A stretch of 27,244 nucleotides of DNA from JBHHXG01 sp046756985. GTDB taxonomy: Bacteria; Pseudomonadota; Zetaproteobacteria; Mariprofundales; Mariprofundaceae. Where the stretch lies: the NCBI GenBank assembly GCA_046756985.1, contig JBHHXG010000020.1:1-27244 (forward strand), in the 5' to 3' direction. Within the stretch, counting starts at the first letter, position 1; every line of letters begins with the position of its first letter. Under the pieces are notes generated by a model. It was not told the origin of the DNA and ran no database searches. It was given only the letters and a program-made list of their open reading frames with translations. Both the position numbers and the translations under genes were made by a program. Shown one piece after another: positions 15,011 through 23,336 of this stretch.

Positions 15011-15343
15011 CTATTTCAGCGTCTTTAAATAATCAATAACGGCTGCGCGCTTCTCGGCATCCTGCATATCATTGTATTTCGGCATGCGGGTATTCGGCTT
15101 GATCGAGCGCGGATTCTGAATCCATTCATTGATTCGAGCCTCGGTCAGCGTACCGATGCCGCTTTCGGCTTCTCGGCCAACCACGCCCAGCAATCCCGGG
15201 CCTACCTTGCGCACATAGGTTTGATTGTGACAAACCTTGCAGCGCCGTTTGAATATTTTTTCACCCAGCTCCGCATCCGCAGCCATGACCGGTGTTGCAA
15301 AGGCGAAGATCAATATGGAAATCAGAAATATTGCCCAACGCAT
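15011..15343 (-). CDS. Small periplasmic class I c-type cytochrome
   Basis: A 110-residue precursor with a signal peptide (residues about 1-21, ending VMAA) and one haem-binding motif, CKVCH. The axial Met is in the NTRMPKY segment near the C-terminus, as in class I cytochromes c. The short mature domain (about 88 residues) is similar to cytochrome c-552/c-555-type carriers. AGGGAGA precedes the ATG and a strong terminator follows the stop, so it can be expressed as a single gene. It is a plausible electron donor to a CuA-bearing reductase, but pairing with the one at 1336-3748 is only inference. Confidence 0.88.
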   Translation of the reverse strand: MRWAIFLISILIFAFATPVMAADAELGEKIFKRRCKVCHNQTYVRKVGPGLLGVVGREAESGIGTLTEARINEWIQNPRSIKPNTRMPKYNDMQDAEKRAAVIDYLKTLK

Positions 15344-15432
15344 GTGAATTCTCCCTGAAGCCTGATGATAAAAATCTGTTGCCGCACTATGCCACGGCCA
15401 AATAAAAAAATTAAGGCGTTGATTTTACTTGC

Positions 15433-15942
15433 TCAGCGGATTTTATGCATACCCCGGTGATCCACCTGCCATATCTCCGAGGCTTGCCCGCAACTATCTC
15501 CCAGAGTGGCCCTGCCGGAAAGAAAGCGGTGCCAGCGCATCTGCACGCCGTAACATGGCCTGCGAATACTGCCGCCTTTCCTGTTCAGGCTGCTGGAAAG
15601 CAGCATGCCGCCGCATGCCTGGGCCAATCTTCTACACGCCGAATCCGCATCCACGCGGATGGCCAGTTTTCCTTTTTGGTAGCAATCAGAAGGCAGCCCC
15701 GGCCTGCCGGCAACAACGAGGGTGGTTTGACCCGGCCAATTCAACCTGATGAATCTTCGCAGACCCGCCGGATACCAGCGAATCAGCTTTCTTGCCGTTC
15801 GACTGGAATCCGCCAGTAGCAGGAACGGGCCTTTTCTCTGCTTAAAACGCTGCATCCTGATCATGCCACGGCTATTTGCAGGCAGACAGACCACGCCGGG
15901 AAGTGTCGAGGTGTAGTGCCCGATCAGCCCCCCTTGACTCAT
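15433..15942 (-). CDS. Divergent TsaC/Sua5/YrdC-family protein (threonylcarbamoyl-AMP synthase-like)
   Basis: About 169 aa from ATG at 15942. The fold signature is recognisable: LPGVVCLPA (family GGVxAYPTE), then KQRKGPFLLLA (family KxRP..KPL), NWPGQTTLVV (family WPGPxT), LAIRVD and SSSLNRKGG (family STSANxSG). The catalytic Lys-x-Arg and Ser-x-Asn elements are kept. The segment that in TsaC reads TExxYGLG plus about ten residues is altered and shortened here to NSRGMIRM, so activity is doubtful or altered. The start is unclear: the frame is open to a GTG at 16005 inside purE, and the ATG chosen sits in the loop of a 13-bp hairpin without a good ribosome binding site. It follows purE closely. 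Confidence 0.7.
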   Translation of the reverse strand: MSQGGLIGHYTSTLPGVVCLPANSRGMIRMQRFKQRKGPFLLLADSSRTARKLIRWYPAGLRRFIRLNWPGQTTLVVAGRPGLPSDCYQKGKLAIRVDADSACRRLAQACGGMLLSSSLNRKGGSIRRPCYGVQMRWHRFLSGRATLGDSCGQASEIWQVDHRGMHKIR

Positions 15943-15958
15943 GATGGGGGCTGATCGG
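15920..15958 (-). promoter_or_regulatory. 13-bp perfect hairpin enclosing the start codon of the TsaC-like gene
   Basis: CCGATCAGCCCCC (15920-15932) and GGGGGCTGATCGG (15946-15958) are perfectly complementary with a 13-base loop. The loop contains the minus-strand ATG at 15942-15940. It lies 18 bases after the purE stop. No T tract follows on the minus strand, so it is not a classic intrinsic terminator; it may be a translational control element, an RNA-stability stem, or a factor-dependent stop. Confidence 0.55.
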
Positions 15959-15976
15959 AGCAAATTCAGTTTCCGG

Positions 15977-16441
15977 CTAATCCTGTGGAATCGCCTGTGC
16001 TGCACGGTTATCTTTTAGTTTCTGTGCCAGAGCCTCATCACTTTGCGCCAGTATCTGCACCGCCAGAATACCTGCATTCTTGGCGGCATTGATGCCAACC
16101 GTCGCCACCGGCATATCCGGCGGCATCATCACCGTCGAAAGCAGGGCGTCCTGCCCCTGCAGCGGACCCGATGCGATCGGCACGCCAATGACCGGTTTAA
16201 TGGTCTTGGATGCCACAACACCTGCCAGATGAGCCGCCATGCCGGCCGCACAGATAAACACTTCACAACCCGCTGCCTCAGCGTCTTTGACTGTCTGAAC
16301 CGTTGCCTCGGGTGTGCGGTGTGCAGAGCGAACGAGCACCTTATGCGATACCCCGTAGTCATCCAGTATTGCTGATGCCTTCTCCATTGCCGGCATATCG
16401 CTTTTGCTGCCCATCAGAATCAATACCTTGATTGCGTCCAT
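15977..16441 (-). CDS. purE: N5-carboxyaminoimidazole ribonucleotide mutase PurE
   Basis: A 154-residue class I PurE that converts N5-CAIR to CAIR in de novo purine synthesis. Motifs visible are MGSKSDMPAM at the N-terminus, the catalytic-loop SAHRTPE, CAAGMAAHLAGVVA and IGVPIASGPLQGQDALLS. Length is typical. AGGGAG lies eight bases before the ATG, and the start touches the stop of the upstream cytochrome gene, indicating one transcript. No purK is in the window. Confidence 0.95.
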   Translation of the reverse strand: MDAIKVLILMGSKSDMPAMEKASAILDDYGVSHKVLVRSAHRTPEATVQTVKDAEAAGCEVFICAAGMAAHLAGVVASKTIKPVIGVPIASGPLQGQDALLSTVMMPPDMPVATVGINAAKNAGILAVQILAQSDEALAQKLKDNRAAQAIPQD

Positions 16442-16840
16442 CTATTGGCTCCCTGCTTCATGATGCCAGCGCCCGTAAAGCCCGGGCACCCAGTTGGCAT
16501 GTGATACCTGCCGAATCAGCGGCAAAGCATAAACAATATTCCAGATATCGGCATCGCTTAACTCATCATGCATCTGCGGCATGCTGCGTCCGCCATGCCT
16601 GATACGCATAAATGCGCCGGCTGGCGTCAAATCTTTTCGCGCCAGCAGTACCGGCGGATCAGGCTCCAGATCTTCGCGGGCAATGGCGCTACCTCTTCCA
16701 TCATCGCCATGACAGGCCATGCAATAGTTGCGATACAATTGAAGTCCGTGGCCCCGATCCAGATCGGAAAATTCAGCCGCCTGTGCCAATGGCAAAAATG
16801 CTATCCATGCCATCAGCAACAGCCCTGTCCGGCACACCAT
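16442..16840 (-). CDS. Small c-type cytochrome encoded between purD and purE
   Basis: From ATG at 16840 this is a 132-residue precursor with a signal peptide (about 1-21, ending LAQAA) and one haem motif, CMACHGDDG. The likely axial Met lies in GRSMPQM. The C-terminal 25 residues (HANWVPGLYGRWHH...) extend beyond a minimal class I domain and are rich in Trp and His. The frame is open further upstream (to 16945), but those residues overlap purD and are not signal-like. The preferred start has AGGAAA just upstream, formed from the last codons of purD. It begins two bases after the purD stop and ends at the purE start, so it is embedded in the purine operon. Confidence 0.85.
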   Translation of the reverse strand: MVCRTGLLLMAWIAFLPLAQAAEFSDLDRGHGLQLYRNYCMACHGDDGRGSAIAREDLEPDPPVLLARKDLTPAGAFMRIRHGGRSMPQMHDELSDADIWNIVYALPLIRQVSHANWVPGLYGRWHHEAGSQ

Positions 16841-16841
16841 A

Positions 16842-18113
16842 CTATTTCCTGTTGATCGCCCGATAGCCGATATCCCTGCGATAAAAACCACCGGGCCAGT
16901 CCAGTTTCTCCAGCGCTGCATAAACCGCTTTCTGTGCATCTGCAACCGATGCGCCCAACGCTGTCACACCCAATACCCTGCCGCCGCTGTTCACAATGCT
17001 GCCATCTTTTTCTGCTGTGCCGGCATGAAACACCGTTGTTCCAGCCGCTTCTACCTCATTCAGCCCGCTGATGATCTGTCCCTTTTCAAAAGAACCGGGA
17101 TAGCCATCAGAAGCCACGACAACACACAAAGCAGGGCGCTCATCCCATGCCAGTGCAACACCATCCAGGCGCTTTTCGGCAGCTGCCAGCAAGACTTCCC
17201 CGAGATCAGATTTTAACCGGCTCATCAGCGGCTGACATTCCGGATCACCAAAGCGCACATTGAACTCCAGTGTCTTGGGACCATCTTCAGTAAGCATTAC
17301 GCCCGCATAAAGTGTGCCGATGAACGCCGCGCCCTGTTTCTTAAGCTCCGCAATAATCGGCCGGGCAATGGTCTCAAGCACTTCGTTTGCAACATCATCG
17401 CTTACGCACGGAGCCGGCGAATAGGCACCCATGCCGCCAGTGTTGGGGCCTTTATCTCCATCCAGCAGAGCCTTGTGATCCTGGCTGGAATCCAGAGGCA
17501 GAATTGTATCACCAGAAACGAGAAACAGGCATGAGGCCTCTTCGCCAACCAGACATTCTTCGATGACCACCTGCGACCCGGCCTCTCCGAACGCATTTCC
17601 GGAGAGCATATCGCGCGCTGCCGCCACAGCCTCGTCCTCCGTCTGTGCCACGATTACACCCTTGCCTGCGGCCAGTCCTGATGCCTTGACGACAATCGGC
17701 GCGCCCCAGGCGCGGATCAGGGCCTCGGCCCTGTCCGGATCGGTATGGGTTTCAAACTTTGCCGTCGGCACCCCCGCTCTGGCCATCAGCTCTTTGGAAA
17801 AGGATTTGCTGCCTTCCAGTTCGGCGGCTGCCTTGTCCGGCCCGAATACCGTAAATCCTTCCGCGCGCAGTTTGTCGGCCAGACCCAGCACAAGCGGTGC
17901 TTCCGGCCCGATAACAACAAGGCGTGGTTGTTCCTGTTCGGTCAAGGCAATCAGTCCGTCAATATCCTCGGCACCGACCGGCACACAACGCGCATCCTTG
18001 GCAATGCCCGGGTTGCCCGGTGCGCATATCACTTCGGATACGGATGCGGATCGCTTCAGCTTCCAGCACAACGCGTGTTCACGTCCACCGCCACCGACTA
18101 CCAGAACCTTCAC
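16842..18113 (-). CDS. purD: Phosphoribosylamine-glycine ligase PurD (GARS)
   Basis: A 423-residue ATP-grasp enzyme catalysing the second step of purine synthesis. It opens with VLVVGGGGREHALCWKL, has the nucleotide-binding segment PIVVKASGLAAGKGV, the family signature RFGDPECQ and the glycinamide-site region SSQDHKALLDGDKGPNTGGMGAY. It starts with GTG at 18113; GGGAG lies seven bases upstream. It follows purH after 71 bases. Confidence 0.96.
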   Translation of the reverse strand: MKVLVVGGGGREHALCWKLKRSASVSEVICAPGNPGIAKDARCVPVGAEDIDGLIALTEQEQPRLVVIGPEAPLVLGLADKLRAEGFTVFGPDKAAAELEGSKSFSKELMARAGVPTAKFETHTDPDRAEALIRAWGAPIVVKASGLAAGKGVIVAQTEDEAVAAARDMLSGNAFGEAGSQVVIEECLVGEEASCLFLVSGDTILPLDSSQDHKALLDGDKGPNTGGMGAYSPAPCVSDDVANEVLETIARPIIAELKKQGAAFIGTLYAGVMLTEDGPKTLEFNVRFGDPECQPLMSRLKSDLGEVLLAAAEKRLDGVALAWDERPALCVVVASDGYPGSFEKGQIISGLNEVEAAGTTVFHAGTAEKDGSIVNSGGRVLGVTALGASVADAQKAVYAALEKLDWPGGFYRRDIGYRAINRK

Positions 18114-18184
18114 GTCAAACTCCCGAGCCTGAAAATAAGATCACGATGGATATTGCTCCGAGACTGGACTCAATATGCGCATGA

Positions 18185-19744
18185 TCAGTGCCGGAAATGG
18201 CGGATGGCGGTGAACACCATCGCCAGCTCATGCTCATCAGCGGCGGCAATCACCTCTTCATCACGCACCGAACCGCCCGGCTGGATCACGGCGGTGGCGC
18301 CCGCTTCGGCCAGCGCATCTACACCGTCGCGGAACGGAAAAAAGGCATCGGAGGCCACAGCCGAGCCCTTGATGGCCTCACCGCCATGATGTGCGGCAAT
18401 GCGGGTCGAGTTGACACGGTTCATCTGGCCTGCCCCCACGCCAAGCGTCACCCCACCCTTGGCAAACACAATGGCATTGGATTTCACATGCTTGGCCACC
18501 GACCAGGCAAAGAGCATGTCATTCCATTCTTTCTCGCCCGGAGCTCTTTTTGTGACCACCTTGCAGCCATCTCTTGTTAACAGATGTGCGTCACGCTGCT
18601 GTACCAGCAGGCCGCCATTAACGCGTTTGAACTCCAGCCCTCCGGAAACAGGCTCAGCGGAAGGCGCCAACAATAGTCGCAGATTCTTCTTTTCTGCCAG
18701 TGCTGTACGTGCTTCGTCGGAAAAGCCCGGCGCAATTACCACCTCCATAAAGGTCTCGGAGATCAATTTCGCAGTCTCTCCATCCAGCGGCCGGTTGAAG
18801 GCAGCAATGCCGCCGAAGGCAGAGGTGGAATCCGCTGCCCGCGCACGTTCATAAGCGATGGACTGGGCTTCCGCCAGGGCAACACCGCAGGGGTTGGCAT
18901 GTTTGACAATCACCGCTGCGTTTTCTGCAAAGTCGCGCACGCAGGCATAAGCAGCATCGGCATCGGCGATATTATTGTAGGACAGCGCCTTGCCCTGCAA
19001 CACCTCGCAATCCGCCAGTGACATACCCTCATCTTCTGTATCAGCATAAAATGCACCCGCCTGATGCGGGTTTTCACCATAACGCAATTCATCGGCCGTC
19101 TTGATGAACTGCCGGGTGAAAATATCCGGGAAGTCGCGTTTCGTGTCATCGGCATTCAGTGCTGAGAAGTGATTGGCAATGGCCCCATCATAGGCGGCCG
19201 TATGGGCAAAGGCCTTGATTGCCAATGCCCGACGCCTGGCTTCATCCAGACTGCCTGCCTCGATGGCTTCTCGTACATCCTGATAATCGGCCGGATCAAC
19301 AACAACGGTGACAAACTTGTGATTCTTGGCGGCAGCACGGATCATACACGGACCGCCGATATCAATATTCTCAATGGCATCATCCACGGTGCAATCGGGT
19401 TTCGCCACCGTTTCCCGGAATGGATAAAGATTCACGCACACCAAATCAATACATCCGATATCATTCACCTGCATCACATCCGCATCTACATCACGTCGGG
19501 CCAGAATGCCGCCATGCACCTTCGGATGCAGCGTCTTGATGCGCCCATCCATCATTTCTGGAAAGCCGGTGTAATCAGACACATCACGCACAGGGATATC
19601 CGCCTCGCGCAGCAACCTGGCCGTACCGCCGGTTGAAAGAATCTCGATGCCACGCCCGGCAAGGGTTCTGGCAAAGGCTTCAATGCCGGTTTTATCGGAC
19701 ACGCTGATCAATGCACGGGTTATCTCTGGTTCTTGGGAGGGCAT
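18185..19744 (-). CDS. purH: Bifunctional AICAR transformylase/IMP cyclohydrolase PurH
   Basis: A 519-residue enzyme for the last two steps to IMP. The N-terminal cyclohydrolase domain (about 1-200) shows SVSDKTGIEAFA, STGGTARLLRE and GRIKTLHPKVHGGIL. The C-terminal transformylase domain contains LRYGENPHQAGAFY, VKHANPCGVA, SAFGGIAAFN and the ending region GVGAGQMNRV and SDAFFPFRDG. Length is normal. ATG at 19744 has GGAG nine bases upstream. It is the first gene of the minus-strand purine run and is divergent from the M16 peptidase operon across 55 bases, which must hold both promoters. Confidence 0.97.
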   Translation of the reverse strand: MPSQEPEITRALISVSDKTGIEAFARTLAGRGIEILSTGGTARLLREADIPVRDVSDYTGFPEMMDGRIKTLHPKVHGGILARRDVDADVMQVNDIGCIDLVCVNLYPFRETVAKPDCTVDDAIENIDIGGPCMIRAAAKNHKFVTVVVDPADYQDVREAIEAGSLDEARRRALAIKAFAHTAAYDGAIANHFSALNADDTKRDFPDIFTRQFIKTADELRYGENPHQAGAFYADTEDEGMSLADCEVLQGKALSYNNIADADAAYACVRDFAENAAVIVKHANPCGVALAEAQSIAYERARAADSTSAFGGIAAFNRPLDGETAKLISETFMEVVIAPGFSDEARTALAEKKNLRLLLAPSAEPVSGGLEFKRVNGGLLVQQRDAHLLTRDGCKVVTKRAPGEKEWNDMLFAWSVAKHVKSNAIVFAKGGVTLGVGAGQMNRVNSTRIAAHHGGEAIKGSAVASDAFFPFRDGVDALAEAGATAVIQPGGSVRDEEVIAAADEHELAMVFTAIRHFRH

Positions 19745-19799
19745 GAATTCTCACTCCGGGATTGCAATTTGGTGAAAGAAACGGAACGCTACGCATCCC

Positions 19800-21146
19800 A
19801 TGTATCAACGCAAGAAGCCCCTGACCTGTATTGCACTGACCCTGTGCCTATTCATTGCCTATATCATCCCCGCATCTGCCGGGAGCCTGCAACAGGCTGA
19901 CTTCAAAAATGGCGTCAGGCTTGTTGTCGAGGAAGACCATTCCGCTCCGGTCGCTATGGTGCAAATCTGGCTGAAGGTGGGTGGTCGTGACGAGCTGCCC
20001 GGCAAGACCGGGCTGGCGCATGTATTTGAGCATATGATGTTCAAGGGTTCAAAAAAACTTGGCCCCGGTGCGTTCTCCAAACGCATTGCCGCCATGGGCG
20101 GCAGCGACAATGCCTTCACCAGCACCGATTACACGGCCTATTTCGAAACCGTGCCTGCCGAAAAGGTATCCGAGGTGCTGGCCATGGAGGCTGAGCGCTT
20201 TGCCAATCTGAGACTGGATAGCGATGAATTTGGACGTGAGATTCGTGTCATCATGGAAGAGCGCCGCATGCGTACCGAAGACGATCCGAACAGCCGTATG
20301 TTTGAAGAACTATCCGCAGCATCCTTACGCCTGCACCCGTACCGCAATCCGGTCATCGGCTGGATGCAGGACCTGGAACGACTGACTATTGAAGATGTGC
20401 GCGCTTTCTATAAAAGACATTATGTGCCCGGAAATGTCACCGTTGTCATTGTCGGCGATGTAGACTTTTTCCGGATTAAAAACAGCGTCATGAAAAGCTT
20501 CGGACGGTTGAAGAAAAAACCGGTACCACCGCGCTTTAACCCCACAGAACCGGACCCGCTTGGTCCCAAGCGGGTCACCGTCCGCCTTGCCGAGGCTCGT
20601 TTACCCATGCTGGCTGTTACGCTGCCGGTTCCGGTCTGGAAACCGGGTGAAAACGACCGGCAGGCCGCAGCATTGGCTGTCGCAACCGAGATTTTGGCCG
20701 GCGGACGTTCAGCCGTTCTCAAACGCGAACTGGTAGACAAACAGCGCCGCGCCTTCTCAGCAGGCGCAGGCTACGATCCGTTCGCCATGGGGCTGGATCT
20801 CTGGTATGCCTATGGCGTGCTTGGTCCGGGGCAGGGCGCCGGGGCATTTGAGCGTGACTTCTGGAAACTCATTGAGACATTCAGCACACATCTCCCAAGC
20901 GATGAACAGCTGGCTGCAGCCAAGCGCCGAATCGTGGCCAGTGAGATTTTCTCACGCGATTCACTGTATCTGCGCGCCAAACAGATTGGCAGCATGGAAA
21001 CAGTTGGCATCGGTGCTGATCAGCGCGATAACTGGTTGCGCGCCATCCGTCAGGTCACAGCCGCAGATATCCGTCTGGCCGTTGGCAAATGGCTGCTGCC
21101 AAATCGGGCCACAACAGGCCTGCTTGAACCGGAGAAGAAATCATGA
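19800..21146 (+). CDS. M16 family zinc metallopeptidase, active-type
   Basis: A 448-residue secreted or membrane-tethered insulinase-type peptidase. A signal peptide spans about residues 1-28 (hydrophobic core CIALTLCLFIAYIIP, then ASAGS). The inverted zinc motif HxxEH is His74-Val-Phe-Glu77-His78 (HVFEHMMFKG), and the third ligand is probably Glu153 or Glu154 in IMEERRMR about 75 residues later. The C-terminal M16 domain is complete. It overlaps the following M16 gene by four bases (ATGA), and such pairs typically form a heterodimer with one catalytic and one substrate-binding chain. Substrate is unknown; periplasmic peptide turnover is the general expectation. Confidence 0.92.
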   Translation: MYQRKKPLTCIALTLCLFIAYIIPASAGSLQQADFKNGVRLVVEEDHSAPVAMVQIWLKVGGRDELPGKTGLAHVFEHMMFKGSKKLGPGAFSKRIAAMGGSDNAFTSTDYTAYFETVPAEKVSEVLAMEAERFANLRLDSDEFGREIRVIMEERRMRTEDDPNSRMFEELSAASLRLHPYRNPVIGWMQDLERLTIEDVRAFYKRHYVPGNVTVVIVGDVDFFRIKNSVMKSFGRLKKKPVPPRFNPTEPDPLGPKRVTVRLAEARLPMLAVTLPVPVWKPGENDRQAAALAVATEILAGGRSAVLKRELVDKQRRAFSAGAGYDPFAMGLDLWYAYGVLGPGQGAGAFERDFWKLIETFSTHLPSDEQLAAAKRRIVASEIFSRDSLYLRAKQIGSMETVGIGADQRDNWLRAIRQVTAADIRLAVGKWLLPNRATTGLLEPEKKS

Positions 21147-22462
21147 AAAAGCTGTTTGTCTGCATTGCGCTACTGCTTTGCATGCCCGTCGCGGCAACAG
21201 CAGTTCCCCCGATTCAGCAGGCAATACTTGATAACGGCCTGAAAATCATGCTGATGGAGGCACATAACGTGCCGATGGTCAGCATGCGTCTTGTCATGCC
21301 CGCCGGCAGCCGTTCTGACCCGGATGGAAAGGGCGGTACTGCCAGCCTGCTTGCCGGGATGCTCACCGATCACACGGCCAGACACGATGATGATGCATGG
21401 GCCAGATTACTCGACCGGGAGGCTATCCGGCTGGGTGCAGATGTGGACCGGGACGCACTTGGCATTTCGATGACCGTGCTGAGGGAGGCTTTGCCGGCAG
21501 GCATGGCCGCCTTCTCCGAAACCGTGCTGCATCCCGGATGGAATGCAAGGCGTTTTGCCATTCTTAAGGAAGATGCCATCGCCGCGGCAAAAAAAGCCCA
21601 GGAGGAGCCCCGCGTGCGTGCTGCCGAAGCCATCGCTTCCATGCTGTTTGAGGGGCACCCGTATGGCCATCGCTCGGCAGGCAGTGTGAACAGCCTGCCG
21701 CGTATTACGCTGGCCGATCTGAAACGTCTTTATGAACGTCAATGCAGGCCACAGGGCGCCGTACTGGCGGTCAGTGGCGATATCCACATGCAGGAGATAC
21801 AGGCCATGGCTGCCAGGCTGTTTGCAGACTGGAAAGGTAAACCGGCGGCGGGTCTGCTCGATATCGCACCCCCCCAGGCTGTGCATGGAACATCCCGGGA
21901 TATCCATATGAATACCAAACAGACGCATGTGGCACTGGTCCGGCTCGGGCCAGCACGCAACAGCACCGACTTCTTCCCCACTTTCGTGTTAAATCATATC
22001 CTTGGTGGTGGTAGCTTCTCATCCCGCGTCATGGAAGAAGTGCGCGAGAAACGCGGTCTGGCCTATGCCGCCTATTCGTATTTTGTGCCACTGGCCACAT
22101 TGGGGCCGTTTGTCATCAACCTGCAGACCCGTGCCGATCAGGCCGGTCAGGCCGAATCCGTCGTCCGCCAGCTTCTGTCAGAGATGTATGCCGGCAAAAC
22201 CACCGGTGCACAGTTGAAAGCCGCCAAGGACAACCTTTCCGGCAGTTTTGCCCAGCGTCTCGACTCGAACCGTGAACGCGTTGGCCTGATCGCCATGATC
22301 GGATTCTATGGCCTTCCTCAGGACTACCTTCAGGTCTGGACGCAAAGGGTTGAGTCGGTCACTCTTTCAGATATCCGCAAGGTGGCCGAAAAATACCTGG
22401 ACCCCACGAAATGGAATCTGCTTCGGGTCGGGCCGATCACGGGGGAGAACAAACCAGCATGA
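21143..22462 (+). CDS. M16 family peptidase-like protein, zinc motif missing
   Basis: A 439-residue partner of the preceding gene. It has a signal peptide (about 1-20, LFVCIALLLCMPVAATA). The position of the HxxEH motif is replaced by a non-metal-binding segment (KGGTASLLAGMLTDHT), so it should be catalytically inactive alone. The C-terminal signature SSRVMEEVREKRGLAYAAYS, which in M16B proteins provides the substrate-binding Arg/Tyr pair, is well kept. This active/inactive split is known for bacterial M16B pairs and mitochondrial MPP. Its stop overlaps the response regulator start (ATGA). Confidence 0.92.
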   Translation: MKKLFVCIALLLCMPVAATAVPPIQQAILDNGLKIMLMEAHNVPMVSMRLVMPAGSRSDPDGKGGTASLLAGMLTDHTARHDDDAWARLLDREAIRLGADVDRDALGISMTVLREALPAGMAAFSETVLHPGWNARRFAILKEDAIAAAKKAQEEPRVRAAEAIASMLFEGHPYGHRSAGSVNSLPRITLADLKRLYERQCRPQGAVLAVSGDIHMQEIQAMAARLFADWKGKPAAGLLDIAPPQAVHGTSRDIHMNTKQTHVALVRLGPARNSTDFFPTFVLNHILGGGSFSSRVMEEVREKRGLAYAAYSYFVPLATLGPFVINLQTRADQAGQAESVVRQLLSEMYAGKTTGAQLKAAKDNLSGSFAQRLDSNRERVGLIAMIGFYGLPQDYLQVWTQRVESVTLSDIRKVAEKYLDPTKWNLLRVGPITGENKPA

Positions 22463-23304
22463 AAACGATACTTGTCGTAGAAGATTCCGGCTCAAGCCGG
22501 GATATCACCAGTCACTTCCTGCAGCAGGGCGGCTTTCGCGTACTGGAAGCGGAAGATGGTCAGAATGCGTTGAATATCGTCAACAGCAGGCATGTTGATC
22601 TTATCCTGACTGATATCATGATGCCCAATATGGATGGCTGGACCCTCTACAAGGAGGTTCGCAAACACAGGCGCTTTAACCTGACACCTTTCGTGTTCCT
22701 GAGCGTGCTTGATGAAATGGATGACCAGATCAAGGGCCTGAGTCTGGGTGTGGATGACTACATTGCCAAACCGGTCACACCACAGCAGCTCATTGCTCGC
22801 GTTAATACGGCATTGATGCGCAGCGAGCGACTAAAGCAGTATTTTTACCGCAATCCGGTCACTGAACTGGCCACCTCCCACTACATGCAGGATCGCCTTG
22901 CACAGGAAACAACGCGCTGCCGCGCTGCCGAACGCCCGTTAAGCCTGCTGGTATTCGGTATTGGCAATTATGTATCACTGGTTCGCGGCCATGCGGAATG
23001 GTTTGCGCAAGCAGCCGTGGAGCAGGCCGGCATGTCGCTTAAAAAGCAGCTTAAGGAATATGACATCATTGCCGATATGGGGCAGGGACGCTTTGCCATT
23101 CTGATGCCGGAAACAGCCGAAGCCGACGCCAAAGCCTGGGCGGAGAAGGTAAAGCGTAGCTGGAAGCTGGTCATGACCTGGCCGGAAACCGAACAGAAAA
23201 TCAGCATTGACCTTGGCTTTACGGTAGATGCGGTCTCTCCCGGAAGCGAAGACAGCGCTGCGCTGCTGAAAAAGCGTCTGGGTGAGTTCGAACGCAAGTG
23301 GTGA
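22459..23304 (+). CDS. Response regulator with degenerate GGDEF output domain
   Basis: A 281-residue protein. Residues 1-120 are a complete CheY-like receiver: acidic pair Glu8/Asp9, phospho-acceptor Asp52 (ILTDIMMPNMDGW), and Lys104 in AKPVTP. Residues about 130-275 have the length and hydrophobic pattern of a GGDEF domain (NPVTELATSHYMQDRL at the start, DIIADMGQGRFAILMPET at the active-site strand). The GGDEF signature itself is replaced by Gly208-Gln-Gly-Arg-Phe212, so diguanylate cyclase activity is unlikely; a GTP- or protein-binding role is possible. No DNA-binding motif is present. The frame opens earlier at 22411, but the ATG overlapping the M16 stop is the natural start. No cognate kinase is adjacent. 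Confidence 0.88.
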   Translation: MKTILVVEDSGSSRDITSHFLQQGGFRVLEAEDGQNALNIVNSRHVDLILTDIMMPNMDGWTLYKEVRKHRRFNLTPFVFLSVLDEMDDQIKGLSLGVDDYIAKPVTPQQLIARVNTALMRSERLKQYFYRNPVTELATSHYMQDRLAQETTRCRAAERPLSLLVFGIGNYVSLVRGHAEWFAQAAVEQAGMSLKKQLKEYDIIADMGQGRFAILMPETAEADAKAWAEKVKRSWKLVMTWPETEQKISIDLGFTVDAVSPGSEDSAALLKKRLGEFERKW

Positions 23305-23336
23305 TGCTGCCGGCCTGACCCGGATAGTGGACTGAT

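Noticed and set aside
15445..15819. Plus-strand frames opposite the TsaC-like gene
   Set aside because: They lack recognisable domains, whereas the minus-strand frame shows the KxR, WPG and SxN motifs of the YrdC family in order.
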